64,000 bases of DNA from Epithemia pelagica (Eukaryota; Bacillariophyta; Bacillariophyceae; Surirellales; Surirellaceae). Under the pieces are notes generated by a model, which saw only the letters and a list, made by a program, of their open reading frames with translations, did not search any database and was not told the DNA's origin. Positions 20,458 through 31,355 of the stretch are shown in pieces. Made by a program: the position numbers and the translations under genes. Within the stretch, counting starts at the first letter, position 1. Every line of letters begins with the position of its first letter. The DNA is taken from the NCBI GenBank assembly GCA_946965045.2, contig OX337228.1, positions 2,852,001-2,916,000 of the forward strand, read 5' to 3'.

Positions 20458-21399
20458 TTATTTGTCTATCATGGAAGACATATATTGTGCTTGAGCCACG
20501 AACTGAGCAAAAAGAGTGTGAGTCTGAGAAACTTGGCAGCAGCAATCGCGAAGTTCTTGCTCGACGGTATCTCTAGTCCAAAGTCCCTTCCTGTATTCGG
20601 ACTGAATGTCCGACACAACTTCCTGGATCCAGCATCGACGCTCCTTGGATTCCTGCTTTACACCAGGGATCATGTAGTATTCTAGACCAATCCAATCGAA
20701 ACCAGACTCTTGATCGGTACCCGAAGCGTTGTTAGGACTGTTGCTCTTTGCCTTTGCTTCAGATAAGGCTTGACCAGGCGCACAACAACCGAGATCAGTG
20801 TCCTTCTCTTGTCTCTTGTATAGTTTACCCATAATATCCCTTACAGCCTCGTTTTGCCGAATAATTTTGGATACATTTTCAAGCTCATAGTTAACGTTGG
20901 CCGCAAGTTGAATCAAATACATCAACGAATCGGAAAAGAACAAAGCTCCCTCATGTCTGTTGTTTTCTTGGTATTTGTCATGGCGGCGCTTTTGTCCCTC
21001 TTGCCGTTCCATAATGACTTGCCATTGAACGCGACGAACCTGTCTTTCCATCTCGAAACGAAATTGGTCATAGTCCGCTGCCGTATACCAAGTACATTGT
21101 TTGTCACCCTCTTCGTATTCTCGCGGGTAGGATCGGTTGTGTCTTTCGTTAAAGCGCACTTTCCGTCTTAGAGGACTCTTGTAAAGTGACCTTGTCACGC
21201 GAAGTACGGATTTGCTTCCTGGCTTCTGTGGTGTTTTCAGTTTGTTTACACTTTCATGCACCGATATGGTAGATCGTATGGATCGGTCGTCATAGTCATA
21301 CGGACCAATGCCTGAACATCCCTTGTTGTTCCGTAGTTGCTGCTGCTTCGGCGAGGGACTTGTCTTTTCGTGGCTTTGGGAGCTTTCAGTCTCAATCAT
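20458..21399 (-). CDS. hypothetical protein with KVRFN..WYTAADY motif
   Basis: A 313-residue, charged, single-exon protein. After a Ser-rich leader there is a basic stretch (LYKSPLRRKVRFNERHNRSY) followed by CTWYTAADYDQFRFEMERQV. Short V-R-F..W-Y-x-x-x-D-Y arrangements recur in diatom hypothetical proteins, from memory and without assigned function. The C-terminal third is helical and charged (EVVSDIQSEYRKGLW..VEQELRDCC). No signal peptide or membrane segment. Function unknown. Confidence 0.7.
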   Translation of the reverse strand: MIETESSQSHEKTSPSPKQQQLRNNKGCSGIGPYDYDDRSIRSTISVHESVNKLKTPQKPGSKSVLRVTRSLYKSPLRRKVRFNERHNRSYPREYEEGDKQCTWYTAADYDQFRFEMERQVRRVQWQVIMERQEGQKRRHDKYQENNRHEGALFFSDSLMYLIQLAANVNYELENVSKIIRQNEAVRDIMGKLYKRQEKDTDLGCCAPGQALSEAKAKSNSPNNASGTDQESGFDWIGLEYYMIPGVKQESKERRCWIQEVVSDIQSEYRKGLWTRDTVEQELRDCCCQVSQTHTLFAQFVAQAQYMSSMIDK

Positions 21400-22813
21400 G
21401 GTGAAGATGATGGTTAACGATTAACGATCGACGATGTTGTGATTTTTGTTTTGATGGTTGTTGTGGTTTGTGGTTTGTGGAGTTTTTTCATAGCCATAGT
21501 CACTGAAATTTCTGCGACCACAAATACGCCCTACCATATTCGTATGCTTGTCCCCCGGCAGCGCGCAGGGATTTCAAGAACATAAATAGAATATTGTAAA
21601 TTGATTGTCCCATTCTGATCTCTTTCATGGATGACGCGATGATGATGATGTGTGGTTGGGCTTGGGGTTTGTGGTGCTACTCGTATGTTGCAATTATTGC
21701 TCACATTTTCAACTATTGCTCAACGAATTTCGAGTCTGCTTCGTCCCAGGACTTTTTGCCGGATGATGAAAGCTCAAAGCGGTCTTTCTAACCGTGCCGA
21801 GTGCTAAGAAGTCTTTGTCGCGAAAAACGGGGGCATCTGAATTTTTGACTATTAGGAAACTTGAGATGCGGACTATAGATGGAAACGAGCTTCGACACTG
21901 GCAACCCATCGAAGTGAAGTAAAACGCATTGCCCAGTGCTGCAACTTGTACAAATCCCAGTTGCTTCGTTTTGTGGTCTGTGCTTCTCTTTCTCATGTAG
22001 CCACGATTTCGAGGGTTCCAGAATAGAGCTCGCGATAACACACTGGGTGTCTTCTTGAGTCTTGGTTTGTTGTCAGAGGACACAATTTGCGTTTCGGGTC
22101 TTTCGCGTCTACAAGTTTTTTCCAAACTCAATCCCCAAATCAGCTTTTATTACATGGAAGGACTGCGATGTACCTGAAGGTCCCAACACGGAGATGCTCA
22201 CCACTCACTCATACATACCAACTGATTAATAATACCTCAATCCTCAATTTCTTCCAGATCATGGAGATATAAGAATTCCACACTGTGCAGGTTTGATCGA
22301 GCGATGAGCAAAATGCACAAACACTAGGTTGATATTTGCTTTACTAGTTGTTGCTCTCTTTTCCTCGCCGGGTAATCCCGGAGAGGGACACCTCATGAGC
22401 ACGCCAGCGAAAATCATCTACGACCCAGAGAATATTCGTACGAGAGAAGTGTAAACCAGCGGGTTGTGAGAAAAAGATCATCATAATGCGAATGTGTTAT
22501 TTGGGGCTATTTGAGTCAACAAGCTTTTTTCGATTCCTATAAACTACGACCAGTGCATGATCAAGGTTCGGGTGGTCTACCAAGACCAAGGTCTACGAGC
22601 TATTCCTACAAATCCAAAGCGAGAAACCAAACATGACTTGAAAGGTTTCACCCATTATGACGTTCCGTCTTCTCTATATTTCATACTGACCGTGGCAATG
22701 ATGAAAACAAATGTACCTCCAAAGCTCGTCCTGTATCATTCATAGCACGCGTTGGGCACACTCCACACTCACATCTGAAACCAGAATTTCGGTTGTGCAG
22801 CACAACAAACTTT
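21400..22813. other. intergenic; one doubtful 140-codon frame on the minus strand
   Basis: The only longer frame (22131-21709, minus) encodes a basic, Ser/Arg-rich peptide without recognisable domains; I do not promote it to a gene. The stretch near 21420-21490 is T/G-rich low complexity just upstream of the gene at 21399. Confidence 0.4.
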
Positions 22814-24916
22814 TCATGCATCTTTCTTCAAAATATTTCTTGCGTCGGTCGAAGATGGATCGTGTTGAGCTTGTTCAGTCTCTTCGCCCGGCGACGAGTC
22901 CGCTTGTGTTTCCCACAGTTCGGCCCAATTTATCTTGTCCTTGGCAAAGTAAAGTTGTCCCAGATATTTTGGACCAACTTCTTTTACAAACGCTCGAATA
23001 TCGTCCTGTAAGTTCTTGCGAAGAGATGGCAATGCGGCCATACGACGACGCGTCGTACGATCTAGTCGCATGTACAAGGGTCGTAAATCCTTCCAGTCTA
23101 CCATCCCGGCTTCGGCAGCTACAATACCCATGTAGGCAAACAAAGGTAGACATCCGATGCATAAAGCAATCGTAGGTCCATCCATATCAGTCAACGTACT
23201 TAATGCAACACCATATACAGCCCATAGTGTTGGAACCGCAACGATACAGAAAAGCACCTTCTCCGTCAACATGACATCGTAGGCATTGATTTTTACTTTT
23301 GATTTTGCCAGTGCCCGTTTTCTTCGCCGCTCGGCGTACAAGCCAGCCAGAATCCCGACAGGAAAATTGATCAGAACAAACGGAATGGCGGCAACAGCAA
23401 TTAAAAAGAGAAGATGCAGCGTTTGGTACGTGTAATGAAGCACTTGGAGAACCATTGAAGGATGTTGCCATGTATCTTTGACGGAAAGGACGTCACGTTC
23501 CATGTGTTGTTCCGTCAGTGCGGGTACTTGATAGTCCCGCAATCCCAGTTCCTTCAACGCTTGGCGATATTCACAAACACGTTGGTACAATGCTTGCCAT
23601 TCCGCCGGCGGATCTGGGTGTTGCAGTAAGAGTTGGTATCCTTGAGCAAAGCGCCTTGTCAAATCTTGTTTCTCCGCTGCCTCCAAAGTTCCCTTCTTGT
23701 ACTGCCATAATCTTCGACAAGTATGGATCATTTCCAATGTTTCATAGTCAGGCGTGGACACCAAAACACTTTTCATGGAACGAACAATATCTTCTAATAA
23801 TGAATTGCAAACAGCACGACGCGCTTCACCTCCTTGTTGAAATTGTATCAAAGTGGACGCATCGACCATAGTCGGTCTTCCATATTCGATAACAGCCTTG
23901 CCACGCCAGCGATGTGCACGAAAGTAGTTGAGACCGACAGGAACGATTGGAATCTGAAGATTGTGTTTGTCAAGCGCAGAATAAGCAATGAGAGCTATGC
24001 CCACTTTGAGAGGCAACAATTCGGTGCGATCGTGGCTGCCACCTTCCGGAAATATTCCCACTGCGCCACCACTGGCCAATCGCTCCAAGACCTTGTCGAA
24101 GACTTCCGCAGTGTCAACCTTTTTCAACGCATCAAAACACTGAGGGTTGTTTGATTTTGGGAGTTCGTAATCGCCAGGGCGCCCACTGCCATCAACTGCC
24201 ATGTCAGTGTCACTGTCAATATGAACAACTTTGAAGCCATAGGATGTCCCTACAGGTCGAACCTTGTCGCCCGGAACGAGTTCGGACAGGAAACTCGTCC
24301 CGAATCCGTGAACCTTGATGGAATCCGTATCCGTAGCAGCGGGTTCGTCTTTTATTTCATTTGGTTTGTTCAATTCAGCTGACTTTTGATCATCACCACC
24401 TGTATTGCATGTCATGGCGATGGTTCCCTTTCCTTGTCGTGCTTCGTCTTGCGCACGTTTGACTGGCACAACATCCAGAGCCCACGCAATATCACCAATG
24501 ATTCGACGTTTATAGCTCGCTTCAGCCATTATGTAAGAGATTTTGCGTTGGCATGTACTTAATACCGAGACGGCATCAATAAACTGATTGGCATGATTGA
24601 TGGTGAACAGTACCGGTCCAAACCGGGGGATGTTCTCGACGCCAACTACTTCCACATGTTGGAAAAATATAGACAAGATGGAATGGAAAAAGGCCTTGAC
24701 GGCGAAATATAGCACTTGTTTGAATTCACTCAAGACCACATAAACCAGCAAGGCCAAACTGGTCGCAGCCCAGTGCCAGGGTTGAAGCCATGGCCATACT
24801 GAACAAAGGATCTTGATTGGGTTCAACTCATCTATTGATAGCAACACCAGAACGAAGTACACCGCGATCTGAGTCTTGGTGAAGTCGACATCGGTCATGA
24901 ATCGATTGGGTGCCAT
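22814..24916 (-). CDS. glycerol-3-phosphate / DHAP acyltransferase (GPT2/SCT1-type)
   Basis: Catalyses the first acylation of glycerolipid synthesis on the ER. The PlsC motifs are present: block I in FTINHANQFIDAV, then SYIMAEASYKRRIIGDIAWAL..VPVKRAQDEA, and block III in VGIFPEGGSHDRTELLPLKVG, followed by IPIVPVGLNYFRAHRWRGKA. As in fungal GPT2/SCT1, a long insertion separates blocks I and III (here GFGTSFLSELVPGDKVRP..). Hydrophobic segments lie before the catalytic domain (ATSLALLVYVVLS) and near the C-terminus (LLFLIAVAAIPFVLINFPVGI; VLFCIVAVPTLWAVYGVAL; IALCIGCLPLFAYMGIV). The frame is open to an ATG at 25066; I choose MAPNRFMTD at 24916 (700 aa) because the extra 50 residues are irregular. 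Whether G3P or DHAP is preferred cannot be read. Confidence 0.87.
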   Translation of the reverse strand: MAPNRFMTDVDFTKTQIAVYFVLVLLSIDELNPIKILCSVWPWLQPWHWAATSLALLVYVVLSEFKQVLYFAVKAFFHSILSIFFQHVEVVGVENIPRFGPVLFTINHANQFIDAVSVLSTCQRKISYIMAEASYKRRIIGDIAWALDVVPVKRAQDEARQGKGTIAMTCNTGGDDQKSAELNKPNEIKDEPAATDTDSIKVHGFGTSFLSELVPGDKVRPVGTSYGFKVVHIDSDTDMAVDGSGRPGDYELPKSNNPQCFDALKKVDTAEVFDKVLERLASGGAVGIFPEGGSHDRTELLPLKVGIALIAYSALDKHNLQIPIVPVGLNYFRAHRWRGKAVIEYGRPTMVDASTLIQFQQGGEARRAVCNSLLEDIVRSMKSVLVSTPDYETLEMIHTCRRLWQYKKGTLEAAEKQDLTRRFAQGYQLLLQHPDPPAEWQALYQRVCEYRQALKELGLRDYQVPALTEQHMERDVLSVKDTWQHPSMVLQVLHYTYQTLHLLFLIAVAAIPFVLINFPVGILAGLYAERRRKRALAKSKVKINAYDVMLTEKVLFCIVAVPTLWAVYGVALSTLTDMDGPTIALCIGCLPLFAYMGIVAAEAGMVDWKDLRPLYMRLDRTTRRRMAALPSLRKNLQDDIRAFVKEVGPKYLGQLYFAKDKINWAELWETQADSSPGEETEQAQHDPSSTDARNILKKDA

Positions 24917-25536
24917 CGTCAAGGAGACAGGTCTTGGGATTTGTATGCGTTGACAACAAGAATGAGAAGAGACACATCCATCATCTCGCAGCTCCCAACT
25001 GCAACTGTTGAATCTATTGGGAACGAAAATGAAACGTGGATAAGTCGCTTTTATGGAAAGCGCCACTTGCTATGTGCTCCTATGTCACATGTCATTACCT
25101 CTAGCGAGAGCTTTAAGGTTGAGCCACAAGAAGATGCGCCATCGCTCTAACAAAGTTGTAATGCAGACCATAAATAAATGGATCTCTCCTTACTTCCTTA
25201 CGATACTCGTGTTGAAGGACGTTCGTACTCAATATAGGAGAAGCTAATCAAAGCACATGGGCGGGCAGTACATTCGCCTACTACTCCATGTTTGTAATAT
25301 TCAAGCAGTTGCTTCGTTCGATGAATATTTCAAGAGTTCATCTTGTATGGAACTCAACAGAATCATGGCAACCGTCCACGAGCCACCTGACCTTGTCGGA
25401 CCTTGTCATTTGACTGCCCATTGTTGACACGCAGACAAGTCTTTTTCCGGATAGGAGATCGCCATCAAACAGCTTCAGTATACCACTGGATAGTGACAAA
25501 CAGGAAATGTCATGTTCCGCTGTTGTCTCCAATCGA
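24917..25536. other. intergenic, nothing recognised
   Basis: Promoter side of the acyltransferase gene and 3' end of the GPCR gene, both minus strand. No motif stands out. Confidence 0.4.
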
Positions 25537-28500
25537 TCAGGGTTCCTGTGTATCATCTTCGGTCGACGGGTCTGTTCTACTGGTTTTCGGAATTTCATCA
25601 GAGTGCCCATGCTCTTCTGAACTTTCTTTTATGCTTGGAATACTTGAAGCTGGGGTTCCAATTTCGTTCCTGCCTGAAGCGTCTACATCAAAGTCTGAGT
25701 CGCTGTATTCTTCAGATTGCTCGGCAAAACTCGGAAGCAACAAGTCCTTATTATTTTCCTCAGCAAAGGAAAGTTGGCGAAAGCTGGAGTCGTTCAAAGA
25801 TGAACTCTTCACGGAAAGCTCAGACAACGGCCCCAGGCCGGAAAATCCTGATCTTCTACTTGATTCTCGTAAAACAGCTTTCTTGTGAGTTGCGCTGAGG
25901 ACAGATTCACCAATTGTAACACCCTCCTCCAATCCTTTTATTTGGAAATTGACTTTCGGAATAAAAATAAACGCCAAGACACCAATGTTATCCAAAGCGA
26001 CGATTCCAGTAATGACAAAGAACGTGGCCTCGACACTGTCCTGTGCTGCAATCAAAATGGGCACACCGACAATAGCTACCTCCAGGGCAAATATTGCTGC
26101 CATGCTCAAGTATTTGTTTTCCTGATAGCGATTACTGACATTTCGGACCTTCCATAAGAGAAAGTGGGTAATCAATACCAAAACCATATGGTTCGCGAGA
26201 AGAGGTCCGAGAAAAGCCCAAACATCCCCATCATCATCCGACGGTCGACACCGCCCAACACTTTCAACTACCACAACACCATCCTCTACGTTTCGACCCG
26301 TTTCTTCTCTCTTGTACTCTAGAGGATTTATGATTGTCCAAGCTGTGAGAATAACAGCATCAACCACTAAAGGAACAATAATCGCATAAGAGCTGCTCCA
26401 GACACTGAACTTTGCTCTTCGTCCCAAAGTGCTGCTCTCAACAATCATACTTAGACGCAACGTCTTCGAGCATAGGCTTCCGTATTGAATGACCCATCCC
26501 ACACTATAAAGAATGGGTGCTGCCTTGCATCCCGCGGTCGCTTGATCAGTATCTTCCCCAGTCCCAGCTTGAAACAAAAGCCCAACAATAGAAGACGTGG
26601 AAACGATTCCACCAACACAAATTAACAACAGATATGGAATCTGTGCCAGACTAACAACAGGGTCCTTGCGATAGACAATAACCCAGCCAATAAAGAAAAA
26701 TGCCATGAGCCAGCTCACAGCAATAGCCACATAACCGAACGACAACATTCCATTTGACAACAGATTGTCTTCTACTCGCGTACAGTTAAACGCTCCGACT
26801 TCACCTTGCGTTGATGTTCCATCGGGACAAGCCGAGCACTCTAAATCCCTTCCCGGCGAAGGAGAGAACGAGTCTTTCGGACAAAGAGAACAAATGCCCT
26901 CTAACAGTGCCAGACGATCGTCCAACATAGAAGCGTTCGAAAACTCCCCGGGTGGACAAGCACTTGCGATCGACGCAGGGACAATAAGCTCAGTCTGTGC
27001 TTGACTGTCAGGAGAGAACAAAGAACTTTCAAGAGCAGCATAGGGCCGTGACTGCCATTGAATTGCCGCAGATTCACGTCCGTTGTTACGTTGCTTATCA
27101 TCGAACTGCACTGTACCAAAAATGGTATCCACTCGAATGTTCAACATGATGCGACGCAGCTGTTCGCGTCCTTCTGGTGTTGAAATGTCACCCAAAGGGT
27201 CCGGGTTGTTGTATACGCGATAGACGATATGCAGAAACCGAGCGTAAAACACTGGAATGGCATAGCTAACCAACATATCATATCCACCCAAGTATCCAAC
27301 CTTCGGGACATTAGACTCCAGCATCTCGATTCCGGAATCAAAATATTCATCAGAATACTGGAACGCGGAATGCCACTGACCCGCGCCTTGGACATACGGG
27401 ACCTGCTTTTGATTCTGTAAAGCCCATCCCCACGTTGCTGGCGTCATCCAGAGCGAGGTTAACAAACAGTGATTCTCTCGAAGTCTTGGCAAAATTAAAT
27501 CTTGCTCGGTTAGAGTGCACATATAAAGGGCGGGAGGAACGTCGGTTCTGTTGGCAGAGCCAGGAGGACAGATCTCGTCAACAACCTTGGTCATAGTTTG
27601 ATAATCTCTGTAGTTTTCAATACCGTCACCATCGTCGTCCTCAAACGGATCATACAGCACTGACACAACATCCGAAAACCCAGCTTCTTCCAACATTCTC
27701 AAAGCAGTCGCGCAGGTTGAAAAGAAGAATTCAGACCTAGTATTGTAGATCACTCGAACCGGTTGTCTCGCCACTCCTCCAGGTTGCGTTTCCGCCATGA
27801 ATCGAAGCTTTCGAATGGAAGCTGCCGTGTAGTCATCGCTAGTTACATGAAAACCAAATACCCAGGGATTTTCGGATGGATTGTAGAAGCTGGGCGGGCC
27901 AACTTGTGCGATTAAGATGGTTTCATGAGCCAATGCGAATTCTTTCTCGATCGAAGCTTTCTGTGAACACGTCCCAATGATGAATCGAAACTGTCCAGTT
28001 GTTGCTTCAAGCATTGTATTGAGTAGGTGCTTATGCAGAGCGTCGTAAGCAGCATTGCCCAAGAACGCAGGATTTCCTGCGATAACACTTATTAACTGAA
28101 ACCCGACATAGAAATCCTTACTGAAGCCAATAGCGAATCCTTTTGCATTATTATCGGCGTTCAGTTTCTCCATGGCGACCATAGAACCATCCCGATGGTC
28201 ATGACAGTTCGAAGCTGTCACCATCAAGCCCGTAACAATTAGATCGTATGGCCCAAAAGCGGTAGCATTGTACGTCTCCGTAGCGTTTGGGTCAACATGA
28301 TGAATTATGCAAGGTTCAATATTTTCGGTCGACGGGAGATTGAAGATCTCGAGAGACGACAGCTCACAGAGTTGCAGGCTTTCGAAGCTCAATTCATCTA
28401 CTGCCGAAATCACGGTCCAACTGCATGTTTGTATCAACAGCAGAATGAACGCTGAGATCCATGTCATTCTGAGAGCCCAGCTTTGCGTATGGTCCTCCAA
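25537..28500 (-). CDS. class C G-protein-coupled receptor (GABA-B/mGluR-like)
   Basis: A 987-residue receptor. A signal peptide (MTWISAFILLLIQTCSWTVI, starting at residue 12) precedes a ~500-residue periplasmic-binding-like ectodomain. Next comes a Cys-rich linker (LEGICSLCPKDSFSPSPGRD, LECSACPDGTSTQ), then seven hydrophobic helices: YVAIAVSWLMAFFFIGWVIV, IPYLLLICVGGIVSTSSIVG, APILYSVGWVIQYGSLCSKT, YAIIVPLVVDAVILTAWTII, FLGPLLANHMVLVLITHFLL, AAIFALEVAIVGVPILIAAQ and FFVITGIVALDNIGVLAFIF. A Ser/Glu-rich cytosolic tail of about 130 residues follows. The order ligand domain, Cys-rich linker, 7TM is class C. The ligand is unknown. A single exon spans the whole protein. Confidence 0.87.
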   Translation of the reverse strand: MEDHTQSWALRMTWISAFILLLIQTCSWTVISAVDELSFESLQLCELSSLEIFNLPSTENIEPCIIHHVDPNATETYNATAFGPYDLIVTGLMVTASNCHDHRDGSMVAMEKLNADNNAKGFAIGFSKDFYVGFQLISVIAGNPAFLGNAAYDALHKHLLNTMLEATTGQFRFIIGTCSQKASIEKEFALAHETILIAQVGPPSFYNPSENPWVFGFHVTSDDYTAASIRKLRFMAETQPGGVARQPVRVIYNTRSEFFFSTCATALRMLEEAGFSDVVSVLYDPFEDDDGDGIENYRDYQTMTKVVDEICPPGSANRTDVPPALYMCTLTEQDLILPRLRENHCLLTSLWMTPATWGWALQNQKQVPYVQGAGQWHSAFQYSDEYFDSGIEMLESNVPKVGYLGGYDMLVSYAIPVFYARFLHIVYRVYNNPDPLGDISTPEGREQLRRIMLNIRVDTIFGTVQFDDKQRNNGRESAAIQWQSRPYAALESSLFSPDSQAQTELIVPASIASACPPGEFSNASMLDDRLALLEGICSLCPKDSFSPSPGRDLECSACPDGTSTQGEVGAFNCTRVEDNLLSNGMLSFGYVAIAVSWLMAFFFIGWVIVYRKDPVVSLAQIPYLLLICVGGIVSTSSIVGLLFQAGTGEDTDQATAGCKAAPILYSVGWVIQYGSLCSKTLRLSMIVESSTLGRRAKFSVWSSSYAIIVPLVVDAVILTAWTIINPLEYKREETGRNVEDGVVVVESVGRCRPSDDDGDVWAFLGPLLANHMVLVLITHFLLWKVRNVSNRYQENKYLSMAAIFALEVAIVGVPILIAAQDSVEATFFVITGIVALDNIGVLAFIFIPKVNFQIKGLEEGVTIGESVLSATHKKAVLRESSRRSGFSGLGPLSELSVKSSSLNDSSFRQLSFAEENNKDLLLPSFAEQSEEYSDSDFDVDASGRNEIGTPASSIPSIKESSEEHGHSDEIPKTSRTDPSTEDDTQEP

Positions 28501-29582
28501 ATTATTCCCTTATTCTGTTTTCTCTTGTAGTGGAAGTATGAAGTGGCGACCACAGAAGGCAACAGGGATGTCTTTTTGATTACAAGTTCCCCTCCATGAA
28601 GAAAATTACAATTAACAAACGAGTTCAATGCACTCTACCGCTGCTGCGTAGGCACGACACGGCATAAACTTTTAATTTTTTGTGGTTTGTTGCTCCGTTG
28701 GAGGCAAAGATCATATGAAGCGCTAAGTAGTATTGTATAGGGCTCTCGTTCTCCTATTCGTAATACAGAAGACGGCAAATATTTTACTCCTCGAGGCGTT
28801 AGGCCTTTGACCTCTATTTCACCGTGGATCGCGAGACGTCCGTCTCTCTGCCTTGGTAGGTAGTCTCTGGGAGGTAGTTCCACTTTGGTTATTCTTTAAT
28901 CTGGAGATCCATTTCGATTTTCGATTGATAGACGCCGCCATTTCGCGAGAAAGACCCGTGGCCAAGCAGAAATGAGCCACAACACTGGGGAAAAGCCGTT
29001 CGTTTACGACCACGGTATTCGTAGATGCCGAGGTACTGCAAAAGCTCCGAAACAACGAATGTTCATCGCAATGACAGCGACAAGAAACTATTCTCCCACA
29101 TGTGGATACCCCGGCTCGTCTTCGCCTGTCTTCGCCTTGTTTCGCTGTTTGAGATCAATACAATACGAATATATCCTCTTGGCAAAACTACCCTCATGTG
29201 TCCAAAGGAAAACTCCTGTGTTGCGATGTGACATGATGCCGGTCATGAGATCTCTTGATCCGGCTCTACCATATTCGACACACTTGACACACATTCTTCA
29301 TCTGGTCGCTACCAAAGTTGAGTCGACCGGAGGCGTGCAAACTGAGGAAATTGTTTTCAGACCCTCTGTCAAAGAGAATCTGACCATTGAACTCCATGGC
29401 GAATGGCGAATAGCGTACTGGTGCTGATTGACCTGTCTCTGAATTCTGAATAGATCGCATTTACGAATACACAGAAAGAGACCAGCGAGATGTTCCAAAT
29501 GCCAAAGGAAAACCACTCAAGGCTTGAGAGGAAGTTGGATGAATGATATTGTCTTCGTGTTCGGAATTCGGAAGCACCTCGA
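28501..29582. other. intergenic, nothing recognised
   Basis: Short overlapping open frames exist on both strands (up to 151 codons, 28972-29427) but none has domain-like sequence or a consistent start. Confidence 0.4.
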
Positions 29583-29898
29583 CCCTCGAGCCCGACGGGA
29601 ATAGCGAAATGACAGACTTTCATGACAGACTTTCGGATAAACTTTCAAAATGTTGACTGCTATACGGACAGACTATCCGGTTGCACTCCATGTCACTGTT
29701 GCTCTTCCACATGCACTCTTCATTTAAATAAAATGTCATTTTACTACAGCCCTTCTTGTCTCGTCAGTGCCACTTCAAATTCATGACGAGGATACCCCGT
29801 TTAACCCTAACTCTAAAAACGAATGTTTACCCGAATGTCTGTCATTTCGCTATTCAGGCCTGAAAAAGTGAAATGACAGACTTTCGGGGTAGTTGTTT

Positions 29899-29977
29899 GA
29901 CAGACATTCGGAGTTTCAGGTAGCTTTTTGACAGACATTCGGAGTTTCAGGTAGCTTTTTGACAGACATTCGGGAAA
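29899..29977. repeat. 31-bp tandem repeat, ~2.5 copies
   Basis: The unit begins GACAGACATTCGGAGTTTCA and restarts at 29899, 29930 and 29961. The repeated GACAGACATTCGG core resembles the GACAGACTTTCGG of the element ends, so these may be subterminal transposase-binding type repeats. Confidence 0.8.
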
Positions 29978-30029
29978 ACTTTTCATTCTTGTAGTATCTT
30001 CTATTTACAATACAAAAAAATGTTCCCAA

Positions 30030-30960
30030 CCAACATCATATCTACACATGATAGAGAGAATATTGCCTTTTAGTGTCTTGATTTCCCGTAATCAGACTGC
30101 TCGTTTGGACCCAACAATGATGGAACCAATCACGCCAAGGAAGCAGCAAACAATCACCTACCAACTACTCGCTGCCAACGAACAACGAACAATGACAACA
30201 CTCGGCAACAACAACAAAAAAAACCCGCACGCAACAATCAACTACTCGCTGTCACCGAACCCAGTGCACGAGACTGTGCCCGTCAATGACAACAAGAAGC
30301 AACAACGACATGCGGCGACTGCAGCAACGACATGCGACAAGACAGCAAGCGTCGACAACGACAGCGACAACAACAACATGCGGCTACAACAACGACAGCG
30401 ACAACAACAACATGCGGCTACAACCACAAGAACAACATACTCAACAATCAACTCCTCGTTTCTGCCCAACGGCAAAACAATCGGCGACGACGGCATGGCA
30501 ACAGCACCATTCGGCTGCTTCCGATAACACAGTTCGAGTGGAAGAAGGAGTGGACGCCGTAAACGAGAGCACCTTATCGAATCTTGACACTCTTACTGGA
30601 TGGTGAAACAACAATAAACAAAGACAAAGACAAATGGATCGATGCAGGCAAAAGACAGGATGGTGAACGAGGATGGATGGACGAAACGATTGCCTACGAG
30701 TATGACACATACAAGTATGTACAAAGCTAACTAGTACATGCTCTCACTCAATTAGTCATGTTCATACAAGTAGAGGAGGCGGGTTGATTGCTGTTGTGTT
30801 AGAGCCTCCTCGCCATGGTGTGTGTGAGGATAGTTTGCATATCTTGAGATTGAGCATCTCATTGATCGGTCGGTCCATGTGAGGGATGAGGGGCAATTCA
30901 TCTTAGTTTTTTACTTCGGGAAAATGTATAGAGTGAATCTCGTTGGGCCGAAATTCCCTC
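30030..30960 (+). repeat. dispersed ACA-rich repeat, copy 2
   Basis: Homologous segments shared with 18820-19770 (see that entry). The middle (30150-30470) is CAACAATCAACT and GACAACAACAACATGCGG low complexity. Its 160-codon open frame (30048-30527) encodes only Gln/Asn/Thr runs and is probably not a gene. Confidence 0.6.
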
Positions 30961-31039
30961 TAAAGTTGAAAGTTTATCCGAAAGTCTGTCATGAAAGTCT
31001 GTCATGAAAGTCTGTCATTTCACTCCCCTCGAGCCCGAC

Positions 31040-31355
31040 CCCCTCCAAAAAAAATCCTTACGTCTGTCCGTGGCTCCATACATGACCGTTGAGTCGGGTC
31101 AAAACCCTATCCCTGTAAACGACTGCCATACTCTGCACTCTGCGGTCTCAAGTCTGTGAAGATCGCCTCTTGCGGTCATTCTCTCGTTCCAACAGAGGTA
31201 CCTCGCACTACCTCGCAATACCTCGCACCTATTGTAAAGGTCTGGATCTGTTTGATTCTCGTGAATCAAAGGCAACAAAACTGCCAACAACATCTCTTGT
31301 TTGGGACCTGTTTCTGCTTTGGCGCTTCTAAAAGGCTGCCTTCTTTTCTTCAACA
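31040..31355. other. intergenic, presumed promoter of the ERD2 gene
   Basis: Contains a small direct repeat of CCTCGCA(A/C)TACCTCGCA type at about 31200-31228. Nothing else recognised. Confidence 0.4.

Larger units (their letters stand above)
29597..31025. mobile_element. compound of inverted-repeat elements with GAAATGACAGAC ends
   Basis: The left end reads GGGAATAGCGAAATGACAGA and the right end, in inverse complement, GAGTGAAATGACAGACTTTC. The outer pair is flanked by a 14-bp direct repeat CCCTCGAGCCCGAC (29583-29596 and 31026-31039). At 29858/29859 two further ends meet head to head around AGG|CCT, so the region can be read as a ~260-bp element (29597-29858) next to a ~1.17-kb one (29859-31025). 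It contains a 31-bp tandem repeat and the second copy of the ACA-rich repeat. No transposase is seen. Confidence 0.6.

Noticed and set aside
21709-22131. 140-codon minus-strand frame with basic, Ser-rich product
   Set aside because: Possible small gene, but no motif, no conserved-looking start and no neighbour supporting it; left as doubtful in the spacer entry.
28972-29427. 151-codon plus-strand frame
   Set aside because: No domain, irregular composition and no supporting context; lies in repeat-rich intergenic DNA.
30048-30527. 160-codon Gln/Asn/Thr-rich frame
   Set aside because: Arises from CAACAA-type low complexity within a dispersed repeat; frames on the same strand overlap with equal openness.
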